A DNA stretch of 41,009 nucleotides from Planctomycetaceae bacterium (GTDB taxonomy: Bacteria; Planctomycetota; Planctomycetia; Pirellulales; Pirellulaceae): contig SYJV01000199.1 in NCBI GenBank assembly GCA_005798335.1, forward strand, positions 1 through 41,009. The letters are read 5' to 3'. The notes under the pieces were generated by a model that saw only the letters and a list, made by a program, of their open reading frames with translations, did not search any database and was not told the DNA's origin. The first letter of the stretch is position 1; each line of letters begins with the position of its first letter. Shown in pieces: positions 33,566-41,001 of the stretch. Made by a program: the position numbers and the translations under genes.

Positions 33566-33880
33566 TTATGGGCTCCAGCGTACGGTCTTGACCACTTCCG
33601 GAGCAAACTGGACTTCGTCGAGGATGGCCGAGTTATAGGCGTCGACCGCTTTCGGTTGGGGCCGAAACGGCTGTGCCGCTTCGGCTCCGTCAGCAACTGC
33701 GATCAACGACTCCGAGCCAGCACCCAGATCATCCCAAACAACCACCAAATCGGGATCGATTGGCTCTGGGCCACCCATAACCGACGCGCCAACTGGCACT
33801 GTCGCCAGCAGTCGCGCACCGGTGTAGCTGGCGTGCGATCGACTGAGCGTGACGTTGCCGATTACTTTGAAAATCTGCAT
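33566..33880 (-). CDS. BMC-P pentameric shell vertex protein (EutN/CcmL family), copy 1
   Basis: A 104-residue vertex protein from ATG 33880, which has aggagt at good spacing; the longer frame to 33937 overlaps the upstream gene. It begins MQIFKVIGNVTLSRSH and contains VVVWDDLGAGSESLIAVADGAEA, the family pattern of a GAG turn followed by a V-x-x-GxxA stretch. BMC-P pentamers cap the corners of the icosahedral shell. The C-terminal VDAYNSAILDEVQF resembles EutN-family ends. Its start lies two bases past the stop of the unknown 232-aa gene, so the two are translationally linked. Confidence 0.92.
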   Translation of the reverse strand: MQIFKVIGNVTLSRSHASYTGARLLATVPVGASVMGGPEPIDPDLVVVWDDLGAGSESLIAVADGAEAAQPFRPQPKAVDAYNSAILDEVQFAPEVVKTVRWSP

Positions 33881-33882
33881 GA

Positions 33883-34581
33883 TTAACTCCTGCGCATCCA
33901 GGCTCGCACCAAGTTGCACACCGCTGCAACCGTCCAATTTCGAGCATTGACGATAATCAATTCCGCGCCAGTCTCATCGAGCGCACATTCTAGATCCGCC
34001 AGCACCGTTATTTGCGCAAACGCGTGTCCATTTTTGCTCGCTTGGCAGGCTGCTGCGAATGGTCGATCCGCAACCCACAAGACTCGATTGCCCGCGCACT
34101 GCAAATGCCGACTGATCGACTCCAGACAATTCGTTTCGCAACCAATCTTGACATCGACCAGCGAAGGAATTTGTTTGGCAACGCTGTTCAGCCACGTCGC
34201 CGTACCGCAAACTAGCGCCGGCCTTGATCCAGAAGTTACCATTGATTGCGAGCCAGCTCGTTGGGGCATTCGTTCGACTCTGGAAATCGCAATTTGTTTT
34301 CCGCGCAGCAGATCCTTGACCGCAGGTGTGACAACCGATTGGATCGGCACGCATACCTGCTTGATCCCCGCCAAGCGATCTTGGATGGTCGCAACGCTGA
34401 TCACCGGATCGTTTAATACAAGTAGAGCTGTGTCCGAAATCTTGTGCTGAGTAACTTGCTCGGCTTGTGCAGCAGAATTCTGTTCAGCAATACCTTGGCT
34501 CGTCAAAGGCGCGAAATCGCGCAGTCGCTGAAGCACGACTTGTACGACTCGTTCAATCTCTTCGGAGCTGGTGGTATTCAT
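33883..34581 (-). CDS. Unknown microcompartment-associated protein with N-terminal encapsulation-like helix, 232 aa
   Basis: Not a recognised enzyme. The N-terminus (SEEIERVVQVVLQRLRDF, residues 6-23) is an amphipathic helix much like those that target cargo into shells, followed by a Q/A/S-rich linker to about residue 45. The remainder looks alpha/beta, with LLVLNDPVISVATIQDRL and VTPAVKDLLRGKQIAISRVER; the latter resembles segments seen at the head of other microcompartment proteins. No nucleotide- or metal-binding motif is clear; C125, C148 and C152 are the noticeable cysteines. It lies between two BMC-P genes, 21 bases after one and 2 bases before the other. It is probably a cargo or assembly protein of the PVM compartment. 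Confidence 0.85.
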   Translation of the reverse strand: MNTTSSEEIERVVQVVLQRLRDFAPLTSQGIAEQNSAAQAEQVTQHKISDTALLVLNDPVISVATIQDRLAGIKQVCVPIQSVVTPAVKDLLRGKQIAISRVERMPQRAGSQSMVTSGSRPALVCGTATWLNSVAKQIPSLVDVKIGCETNCLESISRHLQCAGNRVLWVADRPFAAACQASKNGHAFAQITVLADLECALDETGAELIIVNARNWTVAAVCNLVRAWMRRS

Positions 34582-34602
34582 AAATGTTCAAACCGTAACG
34601 GA

Positions 34603-34869
34603 CTATCGCTGGTCGTCGACAATTCCCAGTACAGCCCAGCGAATCGGCGAATTTTCGACGCCAAACATTTGCCTAATTGCCGAACCATCGCTGGTCAACA
34701 TCACTCGATCTCCGGCGCCTGCTCCAAAACGGTCAACTGCCAAGATCGGCGGTCCGTCGGGACTAGCACCATCAGCCAACATCGGCTGAGTGAGTAACAG
34801 TTTCTGCGAATTTAAGGTCGGGTGCTTTACTGTCGCGTGAGCAAACCCAACTACCAAAGCAACTTGCAT
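34603..34869 (-). CDS. BMC-P pentameric shell vertex protein, copy 2
   Basis: An 88-residue EutN/CcmL-family protein, the shortest of the three. It opens MQVALVVGFAHATVKHPTLNSQKLLL and holds ILAVDRFGAGAGDRVMLTSDGSAIR, an excellent match to the family core (AVDxxGAGxGDxVLxxxGSSAR), and ends VLGIVD. Pentamers form shell vertices. It lies between the aldehyde dehydrogenase and the unknown 232-aa gene. Confidence 0.95.
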   Translation of the reverse strand: MQVALVVGFAHATVKHPTLNSQKLLLTQPMLADGASPDGPPILAVDRFGAGAGDRVMLTSDGSAIRQMFGVENSPIRWAVLGIVDDQR

Positions 34870-34949
34870 AGGTGTTTCAGTTTTTGTCTTTGAGCTAAAT
34901 TATCGAACCACGGGTACACGAATTTACACTCAGATTTTACGTGCGGATT

Positions 34950-36419
34950 TCAGTGATCATTCAGTCGTGGATCTCCCAAGATCCACAGATCCTCGATCAA
35001 GCTGCAGCGGCGCTCGCGCGTGAAAGTCAGCGGTGTGGTTACGCCTTCGCCGGTCGGACCAGCGATCGAGAACGACAGGTATCCTTCTCCTCCCAAACCG
35101 AGCGCGGCCATGCATGGTCCATTCTTAACGAACAGGGTCGTGTCCATCGCACGCGCCATTTTGGTCATGTTGCGCACGTCGCGCGAGTGAATCATGCTGG
35201 TATGGCGATACCCGTGTTCATATTGCTTGGCCAATTCGATACCGTGATCGACGTCGCGGCAGCGCACAAAGGGGACGAACGGCATCATTTGCTCGATGGA
35301 AACAAAAGGATGATCCTCCCTGGTTTCACCGAACACCAATTCGACTTTCGGGTCGATGGTCACGCCTGCGGCTGCGGCTAGTTTGGCCGCGTCCTGCCCC
35401 AGCAACTCTTTGGATGGCGCGAGATGTTTGTGAGTACCTTCGCCGACTTCGGTGAAGGCCGCAGCCGTCAGTTTGCTGATTTGCGAGTTGTTCAACGCCA
35501 CTGCGCCGGCGCGCTCCATCGCCGCCATCATTGCATCAAACACTTCGGCAACGACAAAGACCTCTTTTTCGGCAATGCACAGCAAATTATTGTCGTAGGC
35601 GGCGCCTTGAATGATGCAGCGTGCGGCTCGATCCAGATCGGCGGTTTGGTCGACAACTACTGGCGGATTTCCCGGTCCCGCCACGATGGCTCGCTTGCCG
35701 CTGTTGAGTGCGGCACGCGCAACGGCTGGTCCGCCCGTGACGCAGATCAACGCTACATCGCGGCTCTTGAAAATCGCGGCTGCAGATTCCAGCGACGGTT
35801 CGCGAATAACGCATATCAGATTGTCGACTCCAATGTCTTCGTAAATCGCTTGATTGAATCGCTTGACACCTTCGGCAGCGACTTTGCGACCACTGGGGTG
35901 CGGATTGACGACCAGTGTGTTGCCACCAGCGATCATGCTGACCGCGTTTCCGGTAATTGTCGGCAACGAGTGAGTTACCGGTGTGATGGCGCCGATCACT
36001 CCGAAGGGAGCGTGTTCGATCACGGCCAAGCCCTTATCACCGCTGAACGCTTGCGTAGTTAGAAATTCCGTTCCGGGAGCGCGTTCACCGAGCGTCTTGA
36101 GCTTTTCAATTTTATGGGGCAAGCGTCCAATCTTGGTTTCGTTCATCTCCATCGTGCCGAGTTCGACTGCTTGAGAAATGGAAATGCGACGAATGTGGTC
36201 GATAGCCTTGCGGCGGTCTTCCATGGGGCGAGTGCGCAGTAACTCAAAAGCGTCGCGCGCGGCAGCGACCGCTTGGTCGGCATTGTCAAACTGCCCAAAT
36301 TTTCCGGCGAAACCACGGGAGCATGTCGACCCACTGGCTGTAGTTTGGCCGACTTGCCCGCGAACCTCGCGAATGACTTGGGTTACGACACTGCGAATAA
36401 TGTCTTCACTAATTTGCAT
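34950..36419 (-). CDS. CoA-acylating aldehyde dehydrogenase with N-terminal encapsulation peptide
   Basis: A 489-residue enzyme of the PduP/EutE group, which oxidises an aldehyde (lactaldehyde here, by pathway inference) to its acyl-CoA with NAD. The catalytic cysteine is C281 in NNLLCIAEKEV, the PduP-type active-site block. The N-terminus MQISEDIIRSVVTQVIREVR is an amphipathic helix followed by a flexible linker (about 22-40), the usual arrangement for shell targeting of this family. Other landmarks are the VTGGPAVARAAL loop near 227-237 and AGPGNPPVVVD near 247-257. The start overlaps the upstream BMC-P gene by 11 bases, so they are translationally coupled. Confidence 0.95.
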   Translation of the reverse strand: MQISEDIIRSVVTQVIREVRGQVGQTTASGSTCSRGFAGKFGQFDNADQAVAAARDAFELLRTRPMEDRRKAIDHIRRISISQAVELGTMEMNETKIGRLPHKIEKLKTLGERAPGTEFLTTQAFSGDKGLAVIEHAPFGVIGAITPVTHSLPTITGNAVSMIAGGNTLVVNPHPSGRKVAAEGVKRFNQAIYEDIGVDNLICVIREPSLESAAAIFKSRDVALICVTGGPAVARAALNSGKRAIVAGPGNPPVVVDQTADLDRAARCIIQGAAYDNNLLCIAEKEVFVVAEVFDAMMAAMERAGAVALNNSQISKLTAAAFTEVGEGTHKHLAPSKELLGQDAAKLAAAAGVTIDPKVELVFGETREDHPFVSIEQMMPFVPFVRCRDVDHGIELAKQYEHGYRHTSMIHSRDVRNMTKMARAMDTTLFVKNGPCMAALGLGGEGYLSFSIAGPTGEGVTTPLTFTRERRCSLIEDLWILGDPRLNDH

Positions 36420-36744
36420 AATTCACACTCTGTTCATCTTTGCGGCTGTATACCGATTGTTTTTCAATGTTGACTTGATCGACGATACCAATGATCACGG
36501 TATCGATGGGTAATTTGTTGGTCTCAGGCGTAAAACGAGCACTGCTGCCTTGCACTATCAGCACCATGTCACCGACTCCGGCTCCGAGCATATCGACGGC
36601 CACGAAGGTGCGTCCCGTGGTGACTAATTTGTCTCGGTGGGTCGAGTCCAGTCGATAGGGCTCGACCACTAGCAGTTTGTGCCCTTTCATCGAGTCGACT
36701 TTTTGCGTTGCCACGACCGTTCCGGTCACTTTGGCGACGAACAT
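36409..36744 (-). CDS. BMC-P pentameric shell vertex protein, copy 3
   Basis: A 111-residue EutN/CcmL-family protein. It starts MFVAKVTGTVVATQKVDSMKGHKLL and holds FVAVDMLGAGVGDMVLIVQGSSAR, the consensus core of the family, then TVIIGIVDQVN. A C-terminal 15-residue polar extension (KQSVYSRKDEQSVNYAN) is not typical of short vertex proteins. Its 3' end overlaps the aldehyde dehydrogenase start by 11 bases. Confidence 0.95.
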   Translation of the reverse strand: MFVAKVTGTVVATQKVDSMKGHKLLVVEPYRLDSTHRDKLVTTGRTFVAVDMLGAGVGDMVLIVQGSSARFTPETNKLPIDTVIIGIVDQVNIEKQSVYSRKDEQSVNYAN

Positions 36745-36807
36745 GCTGTTACCCTCGTAGTTACTGATCTGCCGAACGCGCTATCACGTACAGTCGATCT
36801 GGTCACG

Positions 36808-37992
36808 TTACTTCACGATGCCGAGCGTCTGCCGCGCGACAACCAATTCTTCGTTGGTAGGAATGCACCATATTTGTGCTTTACTGGTCGCGGCGTCCAG
36901 CCGCGACTCACCCTTGCCCAATTGATTCTTGCTTTCGTCTAGGTCGATGCCCAGTTCACTGAGTCCCGAACAAACTGCGGATCGAATGCGTTTGCCGTTC
37001 TCACCGATCCCTCCGGTGAACACAATTGCATCCAAGCCTCCTAACGCGACCAGCATCGAGCCAAGTTGCCGACGAATCTCAGCGACATACACGTCCAGCG
37101 CCAGGCGAGCGTCCGCGTTGCCAGCGTCGGCGGCCATCTCCAGGTCGCGAATGTCGCCACTAACTCCGCCGGACAAGCCCAACAATCCGGCTTGTGTGGA
37201 TAGGTGTTTCAACACATCTTCGAGATTCATACCACTGTGTTGCATAAGCATTGGTAAGCAATACGGATCGAGATCGCCAACTCGGTTATTGTGGGGCAAG
37301 CCAGTCTGCGGGCTCATGCCCAACGAGGTCGCCACACTCTTCCCAGAATGGATCGCACACAAACTGCTCGAACCGCCAAGATGCAACGAAATCACGCGCG
37401 CGTTTTGACGATTTAATAGCTCGGCCGATCTTCCAGCGATGTAACGATGGCTAGCTCCATGGAAACCCCATTTGCGAATCGGCAGCGCATCCGACCAAGC
37501 TTTGGGCAACGCGTAATGTCGCCAAGCTTCGGGAATTGTGCGATGAAAATCTGTTTCAAACGCAGCCACCAGCGGAATGTCAGGAACTGTGGCGGCCAGT
37601 TGCCGCATTGCGGCTAGGTACGGCGGATTGTGGGCTGGAGCGACGGAATTTACTTGCTCCATCGCGTCGAGCACTTCATCGTTGATGCGAAACACGCCTT
37701 GCAGTCGGCCGCCATGCACCGCCTTGAACCCAATCGCTGAAATATCGTGAGCACTTGCGATACATCCCTGCTGCTTGTCAGTCAATTGCTCGACGCACGC
37801 CCGAACTGCGACGCCGTGGTGTGGCACTGCCATCTCCATTTCGCCACGATAGCTGCCGATTTCGATCGCGCACTTGCTCAAAGGCGAGCCGATGCGCTCG
37901 ACCGATCCTCGCGCCATTTGACGCTCGTCCGACATATCGAACAAACGATATTTGAAGCTCGTCGATCCGAGGTTCGCTACCAGTATTTTCAT
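36808..37992 (-). CDS. ackA: Acetate (propionate/lactate) kinase
   Basis: A 394-residue acetokinase from the ATG at 37992, which has aggagc upstream and gives the family start MKILVANLGSTSFKYRLFDM; a frame open to 38133 adds 47 residues unlike the family. Landmarks are FETDFHRTIPE, WGFHGASHRYI, HLGGSSSLCAI and FTGGIGENGKRIR. In this locus it would take the acyl-phosphate made by PduL and form ATP plus the free acid (lactate if the substrate is lactaldehyde). No encapsulation peptide is seen, as expected if the kinase works at or outside the shell. A degraded palindrome separates it from the BMC-H gene upstream. Confidence 0.95.
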   Translation of the reverse strand: MKILVANLGSTSFKYRLFDMSDERQMARGSVERIGSPLSKCAIEIGSYRGEMEMAVPHHGVAVRACVEQLTDKQQGCIASAHDISAIGFKAVHGGRLQGVFRINDEVLDAMEQVNSVAPAHNPPYLAAMRQLAATVPDIPLVAAFETDFHRTIPEAWRHYALPKAWSDALPIRKWGFHGASHRYIAGRSAELLNRQNARVISLHLGGSSSLCAIHSGKSVATSLGMSPQTGLPHNNRVGDLDPYCLPMLMQHSGMNLEDVLKHLSTQAGLLGLSGGVSGDIRDLEMAADAGNADARLALDVYVAEIRRQLGSMLVALGGLDAIVFTGGIGENGKRIRSAVCSGLSELGIDLDESKNQLGKGESRLDAATSKAQIWCIPTNEELVVARQTLGIVK

Positions 37993-38022
37993 CCTTGCTC
38001 CTAAGTGGGTGGACAGCGATTG

Positions 38023-38162
38023 ACTGTGGCTAGCCACAGTTGAATCCAACGACCGAACGTGGGATAACGAGCCAGTCAGCGCGCTAGTGCCGAAGCTCTC
38101 TGTTGAAGGTTCAACGTCAAGCTTCGTTGGCAATAGTCCAACCGCTGGCGCGTCCCACGTTA
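38023..38162. repeat. Degraded palindromic repeats between ackA and the first BMC-H gene
   Basis: A perfect 18-base palindrome (actgtggctagccacagt, 38023-38040) precedes a looser inverted repeat. The left part, cgaacgtgggataa (38054-38067), is identical over 14 bases to 16542-16555. The right end (cccacgtta, 38154-38162) contains the TAA stop of the BMC-H gene. This appears to be an eroded copy of the 16535 hairpin family. Confidence 0.65.
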
Positions 38163-38429
38163 GCCGAAAAAAGCTGTAGCCAAGCCTTCGGCGGGGCGCG
38201 GAATTACATGGCTGCCGACCAACTCGCCGACTTGCGATGCCGCGCTTGCTCCGGCATCGACTGCCGCGCGAACGCTACCTACATCGCCACTGACAATCGT
38301 CGTGACTAAGCCGCCGCCGATATCGACGCGCTTGACTATTTCGACGCTGGCCGCTTTAACCATTGCGTCAGTCGCTTCGACTAGTCCGATCAAACCCTTA
38401 GTTTCAATTAAGCCAATTGCTTTCTGCAT
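38160..38429 (-). CDS. BMC-H hexameric shell protein, copy 1
   Basis: An 89-residue single-domain BMC protein (PduA/EutM type). It begins [27 protein letters not shown], the canonical start, and has [17 protein letters not shown], the classic loop and helix, ending HVIPRP. Hexamers tile the shell facets and their central pores admit small metabolites; the pore loop reads VSGDVGSV, without the usual KVRGDVG arginine. The ribosome-binding site aagg is seven bases before the ATG. It follows the second BMC-H gene across a 234-base gap containing a strong hairpin. Confidence 0.97.
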   Translation of the reverse strand: MQKAIGLIETKGLIGLVEATDAMVKAASVEIVKRVDIGGGLVTTIVSGDVGSVRAAVDAGASAASQVGELVGSHVIPRPAEGLATAFFG

Positions 38430-38510
38430 GGTGCTACCTTATTCGTGTGTTCTTTTTACAGAGTGATTTAGTATCGCGGATGCTGGTAAGCATCGACAGG
38501 TTTTTTATTG

Positions 38511-38567
38511 TCGTCTTTCGCTCCGCGAAAGAATGATGTAACGCTACTTTCGCGGAGCGAAAGGCGA
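38511..38567. repeat. Hairpin between the two BMC-H genes (ctttcgctccgcgaaag)
   Basis: Arms 38511-38531 and 38547-38567 pair at 20 of 21 bases (the exception can be a G-T pair) around a 15-base loop. Each arm is itself a small palindrome (ctttcgc-tcc-gcgaaag), so two alternative folds exist. It lies in the transcript between the two shell genes and could attenuate or stabilise one of them. Confidence 0.85.
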
Positions 38568-38663
38568 CACTCATTGTTCGCCCGATGCTAAGTGGAACCG
38601 GGACGCATCTTTGGAGAGCCAATGTTGACTGAACTCGCGATGCGGCCTACGGTAGGCACTGTT

Positions 38664-38966
38664 TTACGAAACGCTGCTGGCCGGGCCGGTGACTTTGAGA
38701 ACCTTGCACAGATCTTCGTGGGGTCGCGCGATGACTTGCACGCTGACGACTTCTCCCACGCGTCCGGCGGCAGCGGCTCCAGCATCGGTGGCAGCTTTGA
38801 CGGCGGCGACATCACCAGTCACAAATGCGGATACCAGTCCACTGCCCACTTTGTCCCAACCTAGGAATTGCACGTTGGCAGCTTTCATCATGGCATCGGT
38901 CGCTTCGACCAAGGAAATGAATCCCTTGGTCTCGATCATGCCTAGAGCTTCTGAAATCTTAGCCAT
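38664..38966 (-). CDS. BMC-H hexameric shell protein, copy 2
   Basis: A 100-residue single-domain shell protein. It begins [30 protein letters not shown] and contains [20 protein letters not shown], ending [13 protein letters not shown] plus a short polar tail. It differs from the other BMC-H by a longer N-terminus and C-terminus, so the two are likely to occupy different positions or form mixed facets. A strong ribosome-binding site (gaggag) precedes the ATG. It lies 166 bases after pduL. Confidence 0.97.
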   Translation of the reverse strand: MAKISEALGMIETKGFISLVEATDAMMKAANVQFLGWDKVGSGLVSAFVTGDVAAVKAATDAGAAAAGRVGEVVSVQVIARPHEDLCKVLKVTGPASSVS

Positions 38967-39132
38967 TCTTTAGTTTCTCCTCATTTCAAGGTGAATTCGT
39001 TGGCTGGATTGCCAACTGGTTATCGGATCGTTCTGCGTCTGGCCTCAAGGACTCGGCGAGTGCGATTGAGATATCACTTTCGACGAAGTCTTTTGGCCGG
39101 TCATCAGACGATGGAATTAACGAATCAACGGT

Positions 39133-39846
39133 TTAGTGCTCGTGGCACTTACAGGGTTGCCCCTGTGGTTTGAGCGAAATCTCGGTCGCGGCGTCCAAGT
39201 TGCACGCGTTGCCTTCATCGGTATCGATATGTACTTCCAACTTACTGGTCGCGTCGGCGCGTACGAGCAAGTCTTCGAACGCTACGCTACATTGTGGACT
39301 CTTGATGCTCAGCGTCATGAAATCGCCATTCTTGACGCCGTAGTTCTTGGCGTCATCGTGGCTCATGTGAACGTGTCGCGCGGCGCGTATGACTCCAGCG
39401 GATAACTCAACGGCACCAGCCGGCCCAACTAAGATGCAGCCAGGCGTTCCTTGGATATCACCACTGTGCCGCACCGGCGTTTCGATGCCAAGCGAAATCG
39501 CATCAGTCAGCGCCAGCTCGACTTGACTATGTTTGCGAGTCGGTCCCAGCACACGTACTTGCGGCAACATCCTGCGACGAGGTCCGACGATCATGACGGT
39601 TTCTTCCGCAGCGTAGAATCCGTCTTGGTAAAGCGCTTTGCCAGGCGTTAACTTTCGGCCAGGTCCAAACAGCTTTTCGACATGTTCGTCGGTCAAATGT
39701 ACGTGCCTTGCCGAAATACTGACCATCAGCTTGGAGGGTCCGCCGCGCTGTTCATTAGTAGTTAGCGGCATATACTCCGCCAGCGACTTGTGGACGATTT
39801 GGCGGACCAAAGATTCGATTTGCGATCGGTCGACGATTGTTGTCAT
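39133..39846 (-). CDS. pduL: PduL-type phosphotransacylase with N-terminal encapsulation peptide
   Basis: A 237-residue PduL-family enzyme, which exchanges CoA for phosphate on an acyl group to regenerate CoA inside the shell. Two copies of the metal-binding motif are visible: ARHVHL with H48 and H50, and ARHVHM with H158 and H160; H206 in [11 protein letters not shown] is a further ligand. The first 25 residues ([18 protein letters not shown]) form an amphipathic helix and linker, the usual PduL encapsulation peptide. The C-terminus ends CKCHEH, an extra Cys/His cluster not needed by the family. The gene is the first structural gene after the regulator, 25 bases past its stop. Confidence 0.95.
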   Translation of the reverse strand: MTTIVDRSQIESLVRQIVHKSLAEYMPLTTNEQRGGPSKLMVSISARHVHLTDEHVEKLFGPGRKLTPGKALYQDGFYAAEETVMIVGPRRRMLPQVRVLGPTRKHSQVELALTDAISLGIETPVRHSGDIQGTPGCILVGPAGAVELSAGVIRAARHVHMSHDDAKNYGVKNGDFMTLSIKSPQCSVAFEDLLVRADATSKLEVHIDTDEGNACNLDAATEISLKPQGQPCKCHEH

Positions 39847-39871
39847 AGGATTGGTTTATTAATACCGTGTG

Positions 39872-40714
39872 TCATGCGCCCGGAACTGAATCCTCAAGCG
39901 AACTCTCTTTCTCTTTCGATTCTGCGATCACCAAATTCACGCCCAGATTTCTGTATCGTTCATGCCAGTTTGTCGGCAACCCGTCGTCGCTGACAACTGT
40001 TTTGACCTCGGCCAAAGAACACAGGCGTGCCAGCGAACTACGACCGAATTTGCTGCTATCCGCGACAACGATCGTCTGGTCGGCCGCATTCATCATCGCT
40101 CGTTCGGTTTCGACGAGCAGTAAATTGCTGTTGTAATAACCGCGTTGGTCGGCGCCAGCGATGCTTAAGACTGCCTTTTGTACATTCAAGGATGCCAGCA
40201 TTTGATTGGCGTAGGGCCCCAAGGACACGCCGGTCCGACTGTGCACATAACCTCCCAACATCACCAAATCCACTTGGTCGCTGGACGCAAACAAATTTGC
40301 CAGCGGTAGCGAATTGGTCACTACCTGCAAAGGCCGTCCAACCAATTGCCGAGCCAGTTCATACGTCGTGCTGCCGCCATCCAGTAACACTGTATCGTGA
40401 TCATCGATCATTCGGCTGGCCGCAACAGCAACTTGTCGTTTCTTCTCCCATTGCCCTACTCGGCGATCTTCAAAAATACCCGCCGCCGCAGTTGGACCCG
40501 TATAAAAAACTCCGCCATGCGTGCGTTGCGCTTCGCCGGTTTCTTCTAGGAAGTCGAGATCCCTCCGAATTGTGGATTCACTGACCTCCAAAGCTGATCT
40601 CAAGTCCGGAATGGACGCAAATCCTTGTTTGCGAATCAACTCCTTCAATCGCACTCGTCGTTGGTCAGTGCTCGCCCCGTTGCTCACAGATTTACCCGCA
40701 TTGCTTGAAATCAC
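39872..40714 (-). CDS. DeoR-family transcriptional regulator of the microcompartment locus
   Basis: A 280-residue regulator. The N-terminal winged helix-turn-helix (about 18-72; IPDLRSALEVSESTIRRDLDFLEETGEAQRTHGGV) is the DeoR signature, and the C-terminal sugar-phosphate-sensing domain (about 90-260) has DGGSTTYELARQL and VADSSKFGRSSLA. DeoR-type repressors respond to phosphorylated sugars, which fits control of fucose/rhamnose breakdown genes. The frame starts with GTG at 40714, with no strong ribosome-binding site. It heads the microcompartment genes on the same strand, so it may be autoregulated. Confidence 0.93.
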   Translation of the reverse strand: MISSNAGKSVSNGASTDQRRVRLKELIRKQGFASIPDLRSALEVSESTIRRDLDFLEETGEAQRTHGGVFYTGPTAAAGIFEDRRVGQWEKKRQVAVAASRMIDDHDTVLLDGGSTTYELARQLVGRPLQVVTNSLPLANLFASSDQVDLVMLGGYVHSRTGVSLGPYANQMLASLNVQKAVLSIAGADQRGYYNSNLLLVETERAMMNAADQTIVVADSSKFGRSSLARLCSLAEVKTVVSDDGLPTNWHERYRNLGVNLVIAESKEKESSLEDSVPGA

Positions 40715-40767
40715 TTTAGAGCTGTGCGAAATCCGCCGCGATCATGATCGTAATCTACCACACTGGC

Positions 40768-40796
40768 GATAGAATTCAATCAACCACTACCGTCAA
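40768..40796 (-). promoter_or_regulatory. Candidate promoter of the regulator and microcompartment genes
   Basis: On the minus strand TTGACG (40796-40791) and TCTATC (40773-40768) are 17 bases apart. The -35 is good, the -10 only fair. Transcription would begin near 40760, about 45 bases before the regulator's GTG. Confidence 0.35.
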
Positions 40797-40805
40797 AATG
40801 CACAT

Positions 40806-40825
40806 TTTGTGTATATTAACACAAA
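40806..40825. promoter_or_regulatory. Candidate operator: inverted repeat tttgtgt-atatta-acacaaa
   Basis: Two perfect 7-base arms around a 6-base A/T centre lie 10 bases upstream of the candidate -35 box. The size and symmetry suit a dimeric DNA-binding protein, and the nearest regulator is the DeoR-family gene it precedes. No second copy was noticed. Confidence 0.4.
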
Positions 40826-40984
40826 TCTCTGCGGATTGAGCGACCTTGTTGATTGGAATCAGGAAGCACAGCACCTGCCTAGCTAGGGATGGCTTGACGA
40901 TTGCGTACCCATTGGGTTGGTGCACCGAGTGTGGACAAGTGTTGGTTTCTGCGCTGTAGACATTTTATTTTTCTTACGAGAATA

Positions 40985-41001
40985 TAGTTGGACAGCGCCA
41001 C
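40985..41001. repeat. Single arm of a family-B palindrome at the window edge
   Basis: The sequence tagttggacagcgccac matches the outer arms at 30467 and (inverted) 16703 and 30588. The partner arm, if present, lies beyond the right edge. Confidence 0.8.

Noticed and set aside
37993-38133. 47-residue N-terminal extension of acetate kinase
   Set aside because: The family start MKILVANLGS and a ribosome-binding site lie at 37992; the extension is translated from degraded palindromic repeats.
5260-38567. CRISPR array suspected from many repeats
   Set aside because: The repeats are palindromic, scattered between genes over 33 kb, and not separated by regular unique spacers; no cas gene is present.
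31392-40714. Propanediol or ethanolamine utilisation locus (Pdu/Eut)
   Set aside because: There is no diol dehydratase, ammonia lyase, cobalamin gene or BMC-T shell gene; the aldolase and DeoR regulator fit the PVM type.
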